The notes: generated by a model from the letters alone, not told the origin. A stretch of 64,000 nt of DNA from Erysipelotrichaceae bacterium (GCA_017404205.1 JAFRCV010000013.1:102867-166866); one strand, 5' to 3'. Shown: positions 46,723 to 55,609, counted from the first letter of the stretch. Translations and numbers: made by a program.

Positions 46723-48456
46723 TTATTGGTATCGTTTTTTAGCAACTTCAACATTATTCAATATTACCGGAATGACAATTGGGTTGCGATTTGTCTTGTC
46801 ATATAAGAATGGTTCAAGCGTATTTTTAATACAGTTTTTTAAATCATTGAAAGTAACTTTTTTCTTCATTGCTTCTTTTAGTGCATCATATACTAGATTT
46901 TCGGCTTCTTTAATTAATAACTGGTTATCTTTTATATAAATGAAACCTCTTGAAACAATGCCTGGTTTACATAATACTTTATTAATTCTTGAATCGATGC
47001 AGACAACTACAGCCACCATACCATTATCAGCTAGAATTTGTCTATCTTTTAATACTGAAGTTGAAAGCCCAGAAATATCACGTCCTTCAACATATATAGC
47101 ATCAGTTTGAATTCGCATATTGGCTCTAAATACTTCTTCGTTTCTTAACACTAGAGCATCGCCATTTGAACAGATGAAGCATTTTTCTTTATCAACACCA
47201 GTTTCAACAGCTGTTTGGGCATGCAACTTCAACATCTTATATTCGCCATGCACAGGCATGAAATATTTAGGCTTAATAAGTTGCAACATCAATTTTTGTT
47301 CTTCTCTAGAAGCGTGTCCTGTTGTATGCAAAGATTGAAAAGTTGCATTTTCCATTACACGGGCACCATTTCTAACTAGTTGATTGACAATGCCTGATAC
47401 ATTCAATGCATTTCCAGGAATTGGATTTGAAGATAAGACAATGCTGTCTCCTGGCATTATCTTAATATTCTTATGTGTTCCGTTTGCGATTCTACTTAAA
47501 GCAGCCAATGTTTCACCTTGCGATCCAGTACAAATAATACATATTTCATTAGGTGGAAACATATTGACCATTTCAGCAGTTATAAATGTTTCTTCAGGAA
47601 CATTTATTGTTTTTAAATTCTTTCCTATTTCAACAACATTTTCCATTGATCTACCAAGAATTAATACTTTTCTTCCACAAGCACCAGCAGCTTGTATGAT
47701 TTGTGATAAACGATGGACATTAGATGCAAAAGTAGAAATAATTAGTCGTCCAGTTGTTCTTCTGATGATGTCCATTATTGATTGAGCAACTTGTTTTTCC
47801 GAAATAGAGAAACCATCAACTTCTGAGTTTGTAGAATCAGACATTAATAAAGTGACACCGGTTGCACCTATATATGCCATTTTTTGATAATCGGCATTTG
47901 TACCAACAGGGGTCAAATCAAATTTAAAGTCACCAGTTTCTACAATTCTGCCATTTGGTGTTGTAATTAATACACCTAATGAGTCAGGAATTGAATGGAC
48001 AGTATCAAAAAAACCAACTGTGAAATACTTAGTGGTTATTCTTGAATCACCTTTTATTTCAATTATTTCTGGATTGTTGATTCTTTTTCTTTCACTTAAT
48101 TTCTTTTCAATTAAAGCTTTGGCAAATCTTGGGGCATAAATCTTTTTTATTGGACAAGCCATCAATAAGAAAGGAATTCCACCAATGTGGTCTTCATGAC
48201 CGTGGGTGATTATTAGAGCTTTGATCTTATGTTGATTTTTTATTAAATGTGTATAGTCAGGTATAACATAATCAACGCCAAGCAAATCATCATCGGGGAA
48301 TTTAACACCAGCATCAACAATGATAATTTCGTCATCTTGTTCAAAACAATACATGTTTTTTCCGACTTCACCTAAGCCACCCAAAGCATATACAAGAGTA
48401 TCTTTCTCACTATTATAGTTTATGCCACTATAAACACCGGCAAAATTATCTATCAT
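46723..48456 (-). CDS. rnjA: Ribonuclease J
   Basis: 577 residues. The metallo-beta-lactamase motif H-G-H-E-D-H-I-G-G, the beta-CASP region, D-S-T-N-S-E (motif with catalytic Asp) and a C-terminal H-T-T-G-H-A-S are intact. RNase J has endonuclease and 5'-3' exonuclease activity and is the main decay enzyme in Bacillota. The ribosome site is GGAGG on the minus strand. It lies 58 bases after def and is probably cotranscribed with it. Only one copy is in the window, so J1 versus J2 cannot be decided. Confidence 0.96.
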   Translation of the reverse strand: MIDNFAGVYSGINYNSEKDTLVYALGGLGEVGKNMYCFEQDDEIIIVDAGVKFPDDDLLGVDYVIPDYTHLIKNQHKIKALIITHGHEDHIGGIPFLLMACPIKKIYAPRFAKALIEKKLSERKRINNPEIIEIKGDSRITTKYFTVGFFDTVHSIPDSLGVLITTPNGRIVETGDFKFDLTPVGTNADYQKMAYIGATGVTLLMSDSTNSEVDGFSISEKQVAQSIMDIIRRTTGRLIISTFASNVHRLSQIIQAAGACGRKVLILGRSMENVVEIGKNLKTINVPEETFITAEMVNMFPPNEICIICTGSQGETLAALSRIANGTHKNIKIMPGDSIVLSSNPIPGNALNVSGIVNQLVRNGARVMENATFQSLHTTGHASREEQKLMLQLIKPKYFMPVHGEYKMLKLHAQTAVETGVDKEKCFICSNGDALVLRNEEVFRANMRIQTDAIYVEGRDISGLSTSVLKDRQILADNGMVAVVVCIDSRINKVLCKPGIVSRGFIYIKDNQLLIKEAENLVYDALKEAMKKKVTFNDLKNCIKNTLEPFLYDKTNRNPIVIPVILNNVEVAKKRYQ

Positions 48457-48514
48457 TTTTCCTCCATGATATTTTTAAAATCTTATCAAGTAAATTTTAA
48501 ACTAATAAGAAAAT

Positions 48515-49075
48515 TTATTCAATACAAATTGCTTCAGGGTCTTCAAAATATGGTTGTTTTGGATTTATATGATCATAAAAAAGAACACCTTTAAAATGAT
48601 CTAATTCGTGTTGAAGAACAATAGCTAAATATCCTTTCGCATTAATAATAATATCTTGATCCAACAACAAATCATAAGCTTTTACTTTACATCTAGCACT
48701 ACGATAAATGTAGCCTTCATGTTCACCATCTACTGATAAACAACCTTCACCATATTTCAGGTATGATTTTTCGATAGATGATGAAATAATCTTTGGATTA
48801 ACTAAAGCGAAATCATAAATTGGATTTCCATCTTTGTCTTTGATAATTATAGCCGTCATTTTCTTAGGAACACCAACTTGTATTGCTGAAATACCAACTG
48901 CTGGGCGTAAATTCTCCTTTTCAGCTATTTCTTCGATTGTTGAATCATATACATATTTATGCATATCTAAAAGAAGACTCTTGTCTTCATCAGATAAAGG
49001 CAAGGCAACATCTTTTGATTTAGTTCTAATTAGTGGGTCATCATCTTTGATGATAGTGTCGTTATTGATAATCAT
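48515..49075 (-). CDS. def: Peptide deformylase
   Basis: 186 residues, a type 2-like length. Motif 2 E-G-C-L-S and motif 3 Q-H-E-L-D-H give the Cys and two His metal ligands. Motif 1 reads G-I-S-A-I-Q instead of the common G-x-G-L-A-A-P-Q, keeping only the key Gly and Gln. The enzyme removes the formyl group from nascent proteins. A minus-strand TATAAT at 49088-49083 lies 7 bases before the ATG and no Shine-Dalgarno is visible, so translation may be leaderless. Confidence 0.94.
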   Translation of the reverse strand: MIINNDTIIKDDDPLIRTKSKDVALPLSDEDKSLLLDMHKYVYDSTIEEIAEKENLRPAVGISAIQVGVPKKMTAIIIKDKDGNPIYDFALVNPKIISSSIEKSYLKYGEGCLSVDGEHEGYIYRSARCKVKAYDLLLDQDIIINAKGYLAIVLQHELDHFKGVLFYDHINPKQPYFEDPEAICIE

Positions 49076-49082
49076 ATTGTTA

Positions 49083-49095
49083 ATTATAGTATAAT
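49083..49095. promoter_or_regulatory. Overlapping divergent -10 boxes of def and rubrerythrin
   Basis: On the minus strand TATAAT reads from 49088 to 49083 (def). On the plus strand TATAAT is at 49090-49095 (rubrerythrin), with a TTGATA at 49065-49070 at a long 19-base spacing. The two promoters are back to back, so polymerase at one should hinder the other. Confidence 0.62.
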
Positions 49096-49118
49096 TTATT
49101 TAAGATTGGAGAACAAAC

Positions 49119-49664
49119 ATGAAAGATTTAAAAGGTACAAAAACAGAAAAAAATTTAATGGAAGCTTTCGCTGGCGAATCACAAGCTAGAAACAAATATT
49201 CATATTATGCATCTAAGGCAAAGAAGGATGGCTATGAACAAATCGCTGCTTTCTTTGAGGAAACTGCAGGAAATGAAAAAGAACACGCAAAACTTTGGTT
49301 TAAATATCTACATGATGGTAAAGTTCCTTCAACTGTAGAAAATTTGAAGGATGCCGCCGAAGGTGAACATGGCGAATGGAGCGATATGTATGTAAGAATG
49401 GCAAAAGAAGCTAGAGAAGAAGGCTTTGATGAAATCGCTGATAAATTTGAAAAAGTCGGTGCTATTGAAAAACATCATGAAGAAAGATATTTAGCACTTC
49501 TTAAGAATATCGAAGATGATTCAGTATTTAAAAAAGATGAAGAAAAAATGTGGATTTGTAGAAACTGTGGACATATTCATATTGGAAATGATGCTCCTGA
49601 AACTTGTCCAACATGTGATCATCCAAGAAGCTACTTTGAAGTAGTAAATGAGAGTTATAAATAA
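49119..49664 (+). CDS. rbr: Rubrerythrin
   Basis: 181 residues. The N-terminal ferritin-like diiron domain has [10 protein letters not shown], a second ExxH set (E-K-E-H) and a third (E-K-H-H-E-E); the C-terminal rubredoxin domain has C-R-N-C-G and C-P-T-C. It reduces hydrogen peroxide in anaerobes with electrons passed through the rubredoxin centre. TTGGAGA precedes the ATG. With the superoxide reductase at 61635-62012 it forms the visible oxygen defence of the organism. Confidence 0.97.
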   Translation: MKDLKGTKTEKNLMEAFAGESQARNKYSYYASKAKKDGYEQIAAFFEETAGNEKEHAKLWFKYLHDGKVPSTVENLKDAAEGEHGEWSDMYVRMAKEAREEGFDEIADKFEKVGAIEKHHEERYLALLKNIEDDSVFKKDEEKMWICRNCGHIHIGNDAPETCPTCDHPRSYFEVVNESYK

Positions 49665-49689
49665 GAAGTTTAATACTTCTTATTTTTTT
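49661..49689 (+). terminator. Intrinsic terminator after rubrerythrin
   Basis: ATAAGAAGT (49661-49669) pairs with ACTTCTTAT (49675-49683), followed by a T run to 49689; the 5' arm includes the stop codon. Confidence 0.83.
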
Positions 49690-49693
49690 AATT

Positions 49694-50047
49694 ATGAAAG
49701 AATTTAAATATTGTCCTTATTGTGGTTTTGAATTAAAAGAAGGTTATAATTACTGTCCTAGTTGTGGCAACAATTTAAATCATCAGAAAATTACAGAATT
49801 AGAATTAGGTGAAACAGATAAAAGAAAAAACTGGGATACGATAACAGCACTTTTTATCTATTTCTTAATATTTATTTCATATGGATATTCTAGTTTTTTG
49901 GTTTTCTTTGGCCTAGCATTGTCAATTGGTGGCTATTTAAAAGCTAAAAAAGGTAGAGCGGGAGAAATAGAATTATCTCTTATTGGAATAATAACAGGAA
50001 TCTTAATAATACTTTTTTCTTATGTTTTTAAAAGAATTATTTTTTAA
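49694..50047 (+). CDS. Zinc-ribbon membrane protein of unknown function
   Basis: 117 residues. Two C-P-x-C-G motifs (C-P-Y-C-G and C-P-S-C-G) form an N-terminal zinc ribbon in the first ~30 residues, followed by a short charged linker and two to three hydrophobic segments making up the rest. No clear Shine-Dalgarno or promoter is visible between the rubrerythrin terminator and the ATG. The 112 bases after it (50048-50159) are AT-rich and contain nothing I can assign. Function unknown. Confidence 0.7.
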   Translation: MKEFKYCPYCGFELKEGYNYCPSCGNNLNHQKITELELGETDKRKNWDTITALFIYFLIFISYGYSSFLVFFGLALSIGGYLKAKKGRAGEIELSLIGIITGILIILFSYVFKRIIF

Positions 50048-50159
50048 ATAAAAATATTTCTAAATTAACATTTATTAATTGTGTTATTAGCAAATTAAAA
50101 TATTTTTGTTTATGGTTTTTTTAGAAATAATTATCATTGTGTTATTTATAATTTGAAGA

Positions 50160-50912
50160 TTATAATATTCGCCAATTAGAATAGAAATATTTAGAATTGG
50201 TTTTAGCTGCTTTCTTTATCTTTTCAGCTGCATCCTTTAAATATTGTGCACCTTTATCGTTTGGCTGATCTTGTAGCCATTTAACAGCTTCATCCATGCT
50301 TTTAAATTCTTGTAAGATTGTGTTGCCGTTTAGTCTTAATATTTTATTTATAGAAGTTGGAACTTTATATGAATCAATATATTCTGTAAATAAACCCGTT
50401 TCATTATTTGTGCTAAGTATGCTTTCATATACTGTTTTTAATAATTTTGCATCATCAAGTGCATTGTGATTTTGTTTTATATCATCACCAATATAATGAT
50501 TAGCCAGTTTTTCAAGCGAGATAGTTTTATTGACATAAAAATGTTCCTTGATCTCATCTGAGCAATCATAAAGATTTAAATACATATATCCTAATATTGA
50601 AGCGCTTTTAAGTTTGCTTGCATCATAGAAAGTATTATTAATAAAATCAATATCACTGCTTCCATAACAAATGAATTTAGGCAAATCATCGTTTTTATAG
50701 CACCAATCATAAAAATCAGAAAAAACTTCATCAATACTTCTTGCGTTATCAATGTCCTTTTGATTAATGTGGGTAATTTCCTCGATTCTTGTAGTTATTG
50801 GATCATCTGTGTGAACTAATTCATAGAATTCTTCACCTTTTTGATTGATACAACCTATAGAAATGATTTTTTGTTCATGTTCACTTGCTTCAAAATCAAT
50901 GTAATAATTCAT
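50160..50912 (-). CDS. DEDDh-type 3'-5' exonuclease (DnaQ-like) with C-terminal extension
   Basis: 250 residues. Exonuclease motifs: Y-I-D-F-E-A (Asp5, Glu7), S-S-D-I-D-F, and N-H-N-A-L-D-D-A (catalytic His and Asp). Residues ~1-170 form the nuclease domain; the last ~75 residues are a charged helical extension without a recognised domain. Such proteins trim DNA or RNA ends and are diverse in role. On the minus strand a GATAAT lies 6 bases before the ATG, so the message may be leaderless. It is divergent from the MarR-NrdG gene. Confidence 0.85.
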   Translation of the reverse strand: MNYYIDFEASEHEQKIISIGCINQKGEEFYELVHTDDPITTRIEEITHINQKDIDNARSIDEVFSDFYDWCYKNDDLPKFICYGSSDIDFINNTFYDASKLKSASILGYMYLNLYDCSDEIKEHFYVNKTISLEKLANHYIGDDIKQNHNALDDAKLLKTVYESILSTNNETGLFTEYIDSYKVPTSINKILRLNGNTILQEFKSMDEAVKWLQDQPNDKGAQYLKDAAEKIKKAAKTNSKYFYSNWRIL

Positions 50913-50982
50913 GATAATATTATCCTATATTTCATATAAAAAGGGAGTAAAAATAGGTGCTGTGTTACAATTTATGAAAATT

Positions 50983-51018
50983 AGTTGAAAGTTCAACTAA
51001 AGTAGTTGAAATTTCAAC
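50983..51018 (+). promoter_or_regulatory. Two tandem palindromic operators, probably for the MarR domain encoded downstream
   Basis: AGTTGAAAGTTCAACT at 50983-50998 (7-base arms) and the perfect palindrome GTTGAAATTTCAAC at 51005-51018. Their centres are 21 bases apart, two helical turns, so two dimers would bind on the same face. The second covers the -35 TTGAAA at 51006-51011. Sites of this TTGAA-TTCAA form are typical for MarR-family repressors. Confidence 0.78.
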
Positions 51019-51033
51019 ATTTTGTTATAAAAT
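51006..51033 (+). promoter_or_regulatory. Promoter of the anaerobic ribonucleotide reductase operon
   Basis: TTGAAA at 51006-51011, 16 bases, TAAAAT at 51028-51033. Transcription should begin near 51040, leaving about 10 bases before the ATG. The -35 lies inside the second palindrome. Confidence 0.62.
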
Positions 51034-51050
51034 GAGAATACACAGTAGTT

Positions 51051-52196
51051 ATGGAAAGCAAATATATAGGTTTAGATTCTTCTATTTTGTATCGCTGTAA
51101 TCAAAAATATTTTGATAAACAGCTCCAAGAATATGGTATTGGATATACTCAATTTGCCTTTTTGATGACGCTATATGAAAATGAAGGAATTTCCATGAAT
51201 GAACTGGCTTTAAAAGGCAGCTTCGATAAAGGAACAATAACTAAATCTATTCAAAAGCTTGAACAACTTGACTATGTTCGAATCGAAAATAGTGAAAGCG
51301 ATAAGCGCAGTAAATTACTGTATACAAGTGATAAAGCCAGAGATATTATGCCTAAGTTATATATGCTTAGACAAGAATGGAAAGAATATTTAAGTAGCGA
51401 ATTAAGCGATGAAGAAAAAGATGCATATAACTATGCTGTCAGTAAAATGATTGAAAAAGCTCGTGAATATAATCGCTATGAGCAACAAGAAAACAGTGTA
51501 AAGATATATGGGCTTCAAAAACTTACTCTACTTGACTACCCTGGAAAGATGGCTGCAACTGTCTTTACTGGAGGATGCAATTTCCGCTGTCCATTCTGTC
51601 ATAATCGTTCACTTGTATTCTTAAATGAAAACGAAAGTGAAATTAGCGCTGAAGCAATCTTTGATTATCTAGAACAAAGAAAAAATATGCTTGATGGCGT
51701 ATGTATTACTGGAGGAGAACCACTTCTACACGCAGGATTAGAAGACTTTATTAGACAGATTAAAGAAAAGGGATTAAAAGTCAAATTAGATACTAATGGA
51801 TCACAATTTGAAAGACTAAAAGATTTAGTTGAAAAGGGTTTAATAGACTATGTTGCAATGGATGTTAAAAACATCAAAGAAGAATATGCAAACACAATCG
51901 GTCTAGAACAATATGACATAAGCGAAATAGAAAAAAGTGTAGCTTATTTATTAGAAGATAATGTCGATTATGAATTTAGGACAACAATTGTCAAAGAATT
52001 CCATGAAAATGTTGATTTCAATAAGATGGGAAGGTGGCTAAAAGGAGCCAAGCGTTACTATCTACAAAACTTTGAAGAACAGGAGTCATGTATCAAACAA
52101 GGACTCCATGAAATAGGAATCGAAAATCTTAAAAAGATTGAAGAAACTGTAAAACCATATGTTAAACAAATAGCCATAAGAGGCGTAAAGGAGTAA
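51051..52196 (+). CDS. nrdG: Fusion: MarR-family regulator + anaerobic ribonucleotide reductase activase (radical SAM, NrdG2-like)
   Basis: 381 residues. Residues ~1-145 form a MarR winged helix, with recognition segment D-K-G-T-I-T-K-S-I-Q-K-L and wing S-D-K-R-S. Residues ~150-381 form a radical SAM activase opening I-Y-G-L-Q-K-L and L-D-Y-P-G-K, with the iron-sulfur motif C-N-F-R-C-P-F-C (Cys176, 180, 183) and I-T-G-G-E-P. The activase makes the glycyl radical on NrdD, whose gene starts 5 bases downstream. No stop or frameshift separates the halves, and ordinary activases lack the DNA-binding domain. Two palindromes upstream suggest autoregulation. The ATG has no clear Shine-Dalgarno. Confidence 0.93.
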   Translation: MESKYIGLDSSILYRCNQKYFDKQLQEYGIGYTQFAFLMTLYENEGISMNELALKGSFDKGTITKSIQKLEQLDYVRIENSESDKRSKLLYTSDKARDIMPKLYMLRQEWKEYLSSELSDEEKDAYNYAVSKMIEKAREYNRYEQQENSVKIYGLQKLTLLDYPGKMAATVFTGGCNFRCPFCHNRSLVFLNENESEISAEAIFDYLEQRKNMLDGVCITGGEPLLHAGLEDFIRQIKEKGLKVKLDTNGSQFERLKDLVEKGLIDYVAMDVKNIKEEYANTIGLEQYDISEIEKSVAYLLEDNVDYEFRTTIVKEFHENVDFNKMGRWLKGAKRYYLQNFEEQESCIKQGLHEIGIENLKKIEETVKPYVKQIAIRGVKE

Positions 52197-52200
52197 AAGA

Positions 52201-54588
52201 ATGTATCAAGTAATTAAAAGAGATGGAACAGTAGTAGATTTTAATGTCAACAAGATTTCTGATGCGATTGAAAAAGCATTTGAAGCTGTTAACAGACAAA
52301 GTGATCGTAGCATCATCGATATGCTTGCGCTAAGAACTTGTGCTGATTTTGAACCAAAAATCAAAGATGGCAAAGTTACTGTTGAAGATATTCAAGATAG
52401 TGTAGAAAAAACATTATCCGATGCTAATTTTTCTGATGTTGCAAAAGCATATATTCTATATAGAAAGCAAAGAGAAAAAGCTAGAAACATTCGTGCTACA
52501 ATGCTTGACTATAAAGATTTAGTCAATTCATATGTTGATTCAATTGACTGGAGAGTTAAAGAAAATTCAACTGTTACTTATTCTGTAGGTGGTTTAATTC
52601 TTTCTAACTCAGGTGCCATTACTGCTAACTATTGGTTAAGTGAAATTTATGATGAAGAAATAGCTAATGCTCATAGAAATTGTGATGTGCATATTCATGA
52701 TTTATCTATGCTTACTGGTTATTGTGCAGGATGGTCTTTAAAACAATTAATTCAAGAAGGTCTTGGTGGAATTAATGGCAAGATTACTTCTTCTCCAGCT
52801 AATCATTTAAGCACATTATGTAACCAAATGGTTAATTTCTTAGGCATTATGCAAAATGAATGGGCTGGTGCACAAGCATTTTCTTCATTTGATACATATT
52901 TAGCTCCATTTGTAAGAGTTGATAATCTTGATTACAAACAAGTTAAACAAAATATTCAATCATTTATCTATGGCGTTAATACACCATCTCGTTGGGGAAC
53001 ACAAGCTCCTTTCACAAATATCACATTAGACTGGACAGTTCCTGAAGATTTAGCTGATCAATACTGTATTGTTGGTGGTAAAGAATTAGATTTCAAATAT
53101 AAAGATTGTAAAAAAGAAATGGATATGGTTAATAAAGCATTCATCGAAGTTATGATTGAAGGTGATGCTAATGGAAGAGGCTTCCAATATCCAATTCCAA
53201 CATATTCAATCACTAGAGATTTTGATTGGTCAGAAACAGAAAACAACAAATTACTATTTGATATGACTGCTAAATATGGCACTCCTTATTTCTCAAATTA
53301 TGTTAATTCTGATATGAAGCCATCTGATATTAGATCAATGTGCTGCCGTTTAAGACTTGACTTAAGAGAATTAAGAAAGAAATCTGGTGGTTTCTTTGGC
53401 TCTGGTGAATCTACAGGCTCAGTTGGCGTTGTTACTATCAATATGCCTAAGCTTGCTTATTTATCTGATTCAGAAGATGATTTCTACAAACGTTTAGATA
53501 AGATTATGGATATTGCTGCTAGATCTCTTCATGTTAAAAGAGAAGTTATCACTAAATTATTAGACAATGGTCTATATCCATATACAAAGAGATATTTAGG
53601 AACATTTAATAATCACTTCTCAACAATTGGTTTAGTTGGTATGAATGAAGCATGCTTAAATGCTAAATGGTTAAGAAAAGATTTAACTAATAAAGAATCT
53701 CAAGAATTCACAAAAGATGTATTAAATCACATGCGCAATCGTTTGATTCAATATCAAGAACAATACGGTGATTTATATAACTTAGAAGCAACTCCAGCTG
53801 AGTCAACAGCATTTAGACTTGCTAAACATGATAAGAAATTATTCCCAGATATCATTACTGCTAATGATGATTCAGGAGTTCCTTATTATACAAATTCTTC
53901 ACATTTACCAGTTGGCTTTACAAGTGATATATTTGAAGCTTTAGATGTTCAAGATGAACTTCAAACATTATATACATCAGGTACAGTATTCCATACATTC
54001 TTAGGTGAAAAACTTCCTGATTGGAAGGCTGCAGCAAATCTAGTTAAGAAGATTTCTGATAATTATCGTCTTCCTTATTACACACTTTCTCCAACATATT
54101 CAATTTGTCCAACTCATGGCTATATCACTGGTGAACAATATATTTGTCCAGAATGTGGCAAGAAGACAGAAGTTTGGTCAAGAATTACTGGTTACTATCG
54201 TCCTATTCAAAACTGGAACGATGGTAAAGCTCAAGAATTCCAAGATCGTAAAGAATATATATCAGAAAAATCAGTTCTTAAAGCAAGAGAAGTTATGGCT
54301 GATGTAAGAAACAGCATTGATAAGGCTAAAGAAGAGAAAACACAAATTCCTACAAATGACGTCTTAACAATCTATGTTCAAGATCATTGTCCAAAATGTA
54401 AAGGCGCTGAACAAAGACTCGATTTAAGTGGTATTAAACATAATGTTGTAAATTGCTCACAAAATATGGATGAAGCTAGACGCTTAAATCTAACTGAAAC
54501 GCCTACAATTATAGATCCAGATGGTACAAGATTTGTAGGTGCAAATGCTGCTGTTGATTGGTTAAAATACCACAACAAACAAAACTAA
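52201..54588 (+). CDS. nrdD: Anaerobic (class III) ribonucleoside-triphosphate reductase with C-terminal glutaredoxin domain
   Basis: 795 residues behind AAAGGAG. The N-terminal ATP-cone (V-I-K-R-D-G-T-V-V-D-F) gives allosteric control. The catalytic barrel follows. The zinc site near the end is C-P-T-H ... C-P-E-C, and R-I-T-G-Y carries the glycyl-radical Gly. The last ~75 residues are a glutaredoxin/NrdH-like domain with C-P-K-C and the cis-Pro motif E-T-P-T-I. This replaces formate as reductant with a thiol system in the related NrdD class. A TrxB-like reductase is encoded next. The enzyme makes dNTPs without oxygen. Confidence 0.96.
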   Translation: MYQVIKRDGTVVDFNVNKISDAIEKAFEAVNRQSDRSIIDMLALRTCADFEPKIKDGKVTVEDIQDSVEKTLSDANFSDVAKAYILYRKQREKARNIRATMLDYKDLVNSYVDSIDWRVKENSTVTYSVGGLILSNSGAITANYWLSEIYDEEIANAHRNCDVHIHDLSMLTGYCAGWSLKQLIQEGLGGINGKITSSPANHLSTLCNQMVNFLGIMQNEWAGAQAFSSFDTYLAPFVRVDNLDYKQVKQNIQSFIYGVNTPSRWGTQAPFTNITLDWTVPEDLADQYCIVGGKELDFKYKDCKKEMDMVNKAFIEVMIEGDANGRGFQYPIPTYSITRDFDWSETENNKLLFDMTAKYGTPYFSNYVNSDMKPSDIRSMCCRLRLDLRELRKKSGGFFGSGESTGSVGVVTINMPKLAYLSDSEDDFYKRLDKIMDIAARSLHVKREVITKLLDNGLYPYTKRYLGTFNNHFSTIGLVGMNEACLNAKWLRKDLTNKESQEFTKDVLNHMRNRLIQYQEQYGDLYNLEATPAESTAFRLAKHDKKLFPDIITANDDSGVPYYTNSSHLPVGFTSDIFEALDVQDELQTLYTSGTVFHTFLGEKLPDWKAAANLVKKISDNYRLPYYTLSPTYSICPTHGYITGEQYICPECGKKTEVWSRITGYYRPIQNWNDGKAQEFQDRKEYISEKSVLKAREVMADVRNSIDKAKEEKTQIPTNDVLTIYVQDHCPKCKGAEQRLDLSGIKHNVVNCSQNMDEARRLNLTETPTIIDPDGTRFVGANAAVDWLKYHNKQN

Positions 54589-54591
54589 AAT

Positions 54592-54614
54592 AAGTCCGCT
54601 AAATGCGGACTTTC
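54592..54614 (+). terminator. Weak intrinsic terminator after nrdD
   Basis: AAGTCCGC (54592-54599) pairs with GCGGACTT (54605-54612), but only a short T stretch interrupted by C follows, so partial read-through into trxB is likely. Confidence 0.65.
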
Positions 54615-54627
54615 TAAAAGGAGTTTT

Positions 54628-55542
54628 ATGGAAAAAATATATGATATTGTCGTTGTTGGTGGTGGACCAGCAGGTCTAACAGCGGCACTTTATGGACTAA
54701 GAAATGGCAAAGATGTATTAGTTATTGAAAAATCGGTATTTGGTGGTCAAATAGTCAATTCGCCAAATGTTGAAAACATACCTGGATTTGTTTCTATTTC
54801 TGGTGATGAGTATGGTGATTTACTTTTAAAACAAGTACAAACTCAAGGTGGTAATGTGATGTTTGATGAAGTATTAAACATCGAAAATGATGGCCAAGTA
54901 GCTAAATTAAAATTGGATTTATCAGATGATGTTTATGGTAAGACAGTAATATTAGCAACAGGAACAATACATCGTACTTTAGGACTTGAAAATGAAGACA
55001 ATTTAATTGGCAACAAGATTCATTTTTGTGCTGTCTGTGATGGCAATTTCTATCAAGGAAAAAAGGTTGTTATGATAGGTGGAGGCAATTCTGCCTTTGT
55101 AGAAAGCATTTTATTAGCAGATATTGTTGATAAACTAGTTATTTTACAAGATATGCCATATTTTACGGCTGATCAAAAACTGCAAGAAAAACTATTAACT
55201 AAAAATAATGTCGAAACACATTTAAATACTAAAGTCTTAGCTTATGAAATGAACGACAATGAATTAAGAGGCGTTAGATATTTAGAAAATGGCGAAGAAA
55301 AGCTCGTTGAATGTGATGGCATTTTCTTAGCTGTAGGATTGATTCCTAACAATGATGCCTTTAAAGATTTAGTAGAAACAAATGCATATGGCTATTTTGA
55401 AGCCGATGAAACAGGCATCACTAAACAAAGAAACATCTTTGTAGCAGGCGATTGTCGAAGCAAAACTTTAAGGCAAGTCGCAACTGCTATTGCCGATGGA
55501 GCTAATGCTGCTATAAAGGCTTGTGATTTATTGAATAAATAA
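54628..55542 (+). CDS. trxB: Thioredoxin-reductase-like flavoprotein
   Basis: 304 residues. FAD-binding G-G-G-P-A-G-L-T-A-A, redox-active C-A-V-C-D, NAD(P)-binding G-G-G-N-S-A and C-terminal V-A-G-D-C-R are all present. AAAAGGAG precedes the ATG. The NADPH motif H-R-R-x-x-x-R of classical TrxB is not evident after the second Rossmann Gly-rich motif, so the electron donor may be NADH or another carrier. Its location after nrdD suggests that it reduces the glutaredoxin domain of the reductase. Confidence 0.9.
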   Translation: MEKIYDIVVVGGGPAGLTAALYGLRNGKDVLVIEKSVFGGQIVNSPNVENIPGFVSISGDEYGDLLLKQVQTQGGNVMFDEVLNIENDGQVAKLKLDLSDDVYGKTVILATGTIHRTLGLENEDNLIGNKIHFCAVCDGNFYQGKKVVMIGGGNSAFVESILLADIVDKLVILQDMPYFTADQKLQEKLLTKNNVETHLNTKVLAYEMNDNELRGVRYLENGEEKLVECDGIFLAVGLIPNNDAFKDLVETNAYGYFEADETGITKQRNIFVAGDCRSKTLRQVATAIADGANAAIKACDLLNK

Positions 55543-55548
55543 AATCTA

Positions 55549-55576
55549 AAAAAAGTTAGGATATCCTAACTTTTTT
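55549..55576. terminator. Terminator after trxB, built on a perfect palindrome
   Basis: GTTAGGATATCCTAAC (55555-55570) is self-complementary, flanked by an A run and T6 (55571-55576). It is symmetric and could also serve as an operator for the ABC operon. Confidence 0.82.
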
Positions 55577-55588
55577 ATGTTAAGATAA

Positions 55589-55604
55589 GTTAGTGGAGGC
55601 TAAC
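55589..55604 (+). promoter_or_regulatory. Hairpin that exposes or hides the ribosome site of the ABC exporter operon
   Basis: GTTAG (55589-55593) pairs with CTAAC (55600-55604), leaving the Shine-Dalgarno TGGAGG (55594-55599) as the loop. AAGTTAG at 55587-55593 can also pair with CTAACTT of the upstream terminator, so alternative folds are possible. A translational control role is inferred. Confidence 0.5.
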
Positions 55605-55609
55605 TTTTT

